NCBI GenBank assembly: GCA_020431945.1
Contig: JAGQHH010000326.1
Coordinates: 1-6,004, forward strand
Origin: Cyanobacteria bacterium HKST-UBA02
GTDB taxonomy: Bacteria; Cyanobacteriota; Vampirovibrionia; Obscuribacterales; Obscuribacteraceae
Reading direction: 5' to 3'
DNA length: 6,004 nt
The first letter of the stretch is position 1. Each line of letters starts with the position of its first letter. A model generated the notes under the pieces. That model did no database searches. It saw only the letters and a program-made list of their open reading frames with translations, and was not told the DNA's origin. Below, piece after piece: positions 5,691-6,004 of this stretch. A program made the translations under genes and the position numbers.

Positions 5691-6004
5691 ATGACAGAGC
5701 AGCAGGTACAGAAGGGTCAGAATGCGGTTGGCACGCAAAACGTCCAGGCGCTGGTGACCAAGATCGTCGAGCTCCAGGAAAAGCTGGTCGACGCCCAGGA
5801 AAAGAACGTCGTGCTGGGCACCCAGCTCCGGGAGATGGAGATGATGGCCCGGGACGGCGAGGATCTCAAAGGCGAGCTCCACAACCAGAGCGCCCTTCTT
5901 GGCGACAAGAGCCGGGAGAACAAGAGGCTTCACCAGGATCTGGCGAGGCTCACCACAACTCTGGAAGAGAAGCTCAAAGAGCTTGAAGAGATGAAAGCCG
6001 CCAA
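5691..6004 (+). CDS. Coiled-coil protein, N-terminal 104 residues (runs off the window)
   Basis: An open frame starts at ATG 5691, begins MTEQQVQKGQ, and stays open to the last base, with no stop in 104 codons. It is bounded upstream by an in-frame TAG at 5670-5672, and no other usual start codon lies between, so the start is firm although no Shine-Dalgarno is obvious. After a polar 17-residue head, residues about 18-104 are rich in Glu, Lys, Gln and Leu with heptad-like hydrophobic spacing (IVELQEKLVDAQ, LEEKLKELEEMK), as in a long parallel coiled coil. There is no signal peptide or membrane segment, so it is probably cytoplasmic and structural or scaffolding. The codon pattern (G/C third positions) matches the neighbouring genes and supports this strand over the 99-codon frame opposite. 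A good promoter candidate lies just upstream, divergent from nagA. No family could be named from this part. Confidence 0.75.
   Translation, partial: MTEQQVQKGQNAVGTQNVQALVTKIVELQEKLVDAQEKNVVLGTQLREMEMMARDGEDLKGELHNQSALLGDKSRENKRLHQDLARLTTTLEEKLKELEEMKAA

Noticed and set aside
5634..5933. 99-codon minus-strand frame at the right end
   Set aside because: The Leu-rich product is the complement of Glu/Lys/Gln coiled-coil codons; the plus frame has the better promoter and stays open to the edge.

Overview
The window looks like chromosomal DNA of a bacterium with moderately high GC (mid-50s percent by eye). It is densely coded, with short gaps, convergent ends that touch or overlap, and two divergent promoter regions. 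There is no RNA gene, insertion sequence, CRISPR array or clear rho-independent terminator. The exported TPR protein and the protein built of GspE-N/MshEN-like repeats resemble protein styles common in the non-photosynthetic cyanobacterial relatives (Melainabacteria/Vampirovibrionia, such as Obscuribacterales). That is an inference from style and is held weakly.

Layout, left to right. (1) Positions 1-558 (+) hold the C-terminal two thirds of a Dam-family (D12 class) adenine-N6 DNA methyltransferase. An in-frame TAG at 31-33 sits where relatives have a tyrosine, so the gene is a pseudogene, a suppressed amber gene or a sequence error. (2) Positions 566-2209 (-) encode an unusual fusion: an N-terminal region resembling the C-terminal domain of RNA polymerase alpha, a clear sigma-70 region-4 helix-turn-helix, then a compact superfamily 1 helicase core. 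(3) Positions 2311-3225 (-) encode a secreted or periplasmic TPR protein, likely co-transcribed ahead of the fusion helicase. (4) Positions 3238-3409 are a divergent control region with a perfect TATAAT on each strand, exactly 100 bp apart, and a 12-bp-period direct repeat in front of the rightward one. (5) Positions 3410-4462 (+) encode a protein with three degenerate MshEN/GspE-N-type repeats and a basic, hydrophobic C-terminal tail. (6) Positions 4437-5570 (-) encode NagA, N-acetylglucosamine-6-phosphate deacetylase, overlapping the previous gene tail-to-tail by 26 bp and lacking a segment after the catalytic Asp. (7) Positions 5571-5690 are a second divergent promoter region. (8) Positions 5691-6004 (+) begin a coiled-coil protein that runs off the end.

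The genes do not form one recognisable pathway. The item most deserving follow-up is the alphaCTD/sigma4/SF1-helicase fusion, which could be an RNA-polymerase-associated or promoter-directed helicase. Next are the Dam gene with its internal amber codon and the repeat architecture of the MshEN-like protein. I saw no convincing evidence of a defence island or mobile element.
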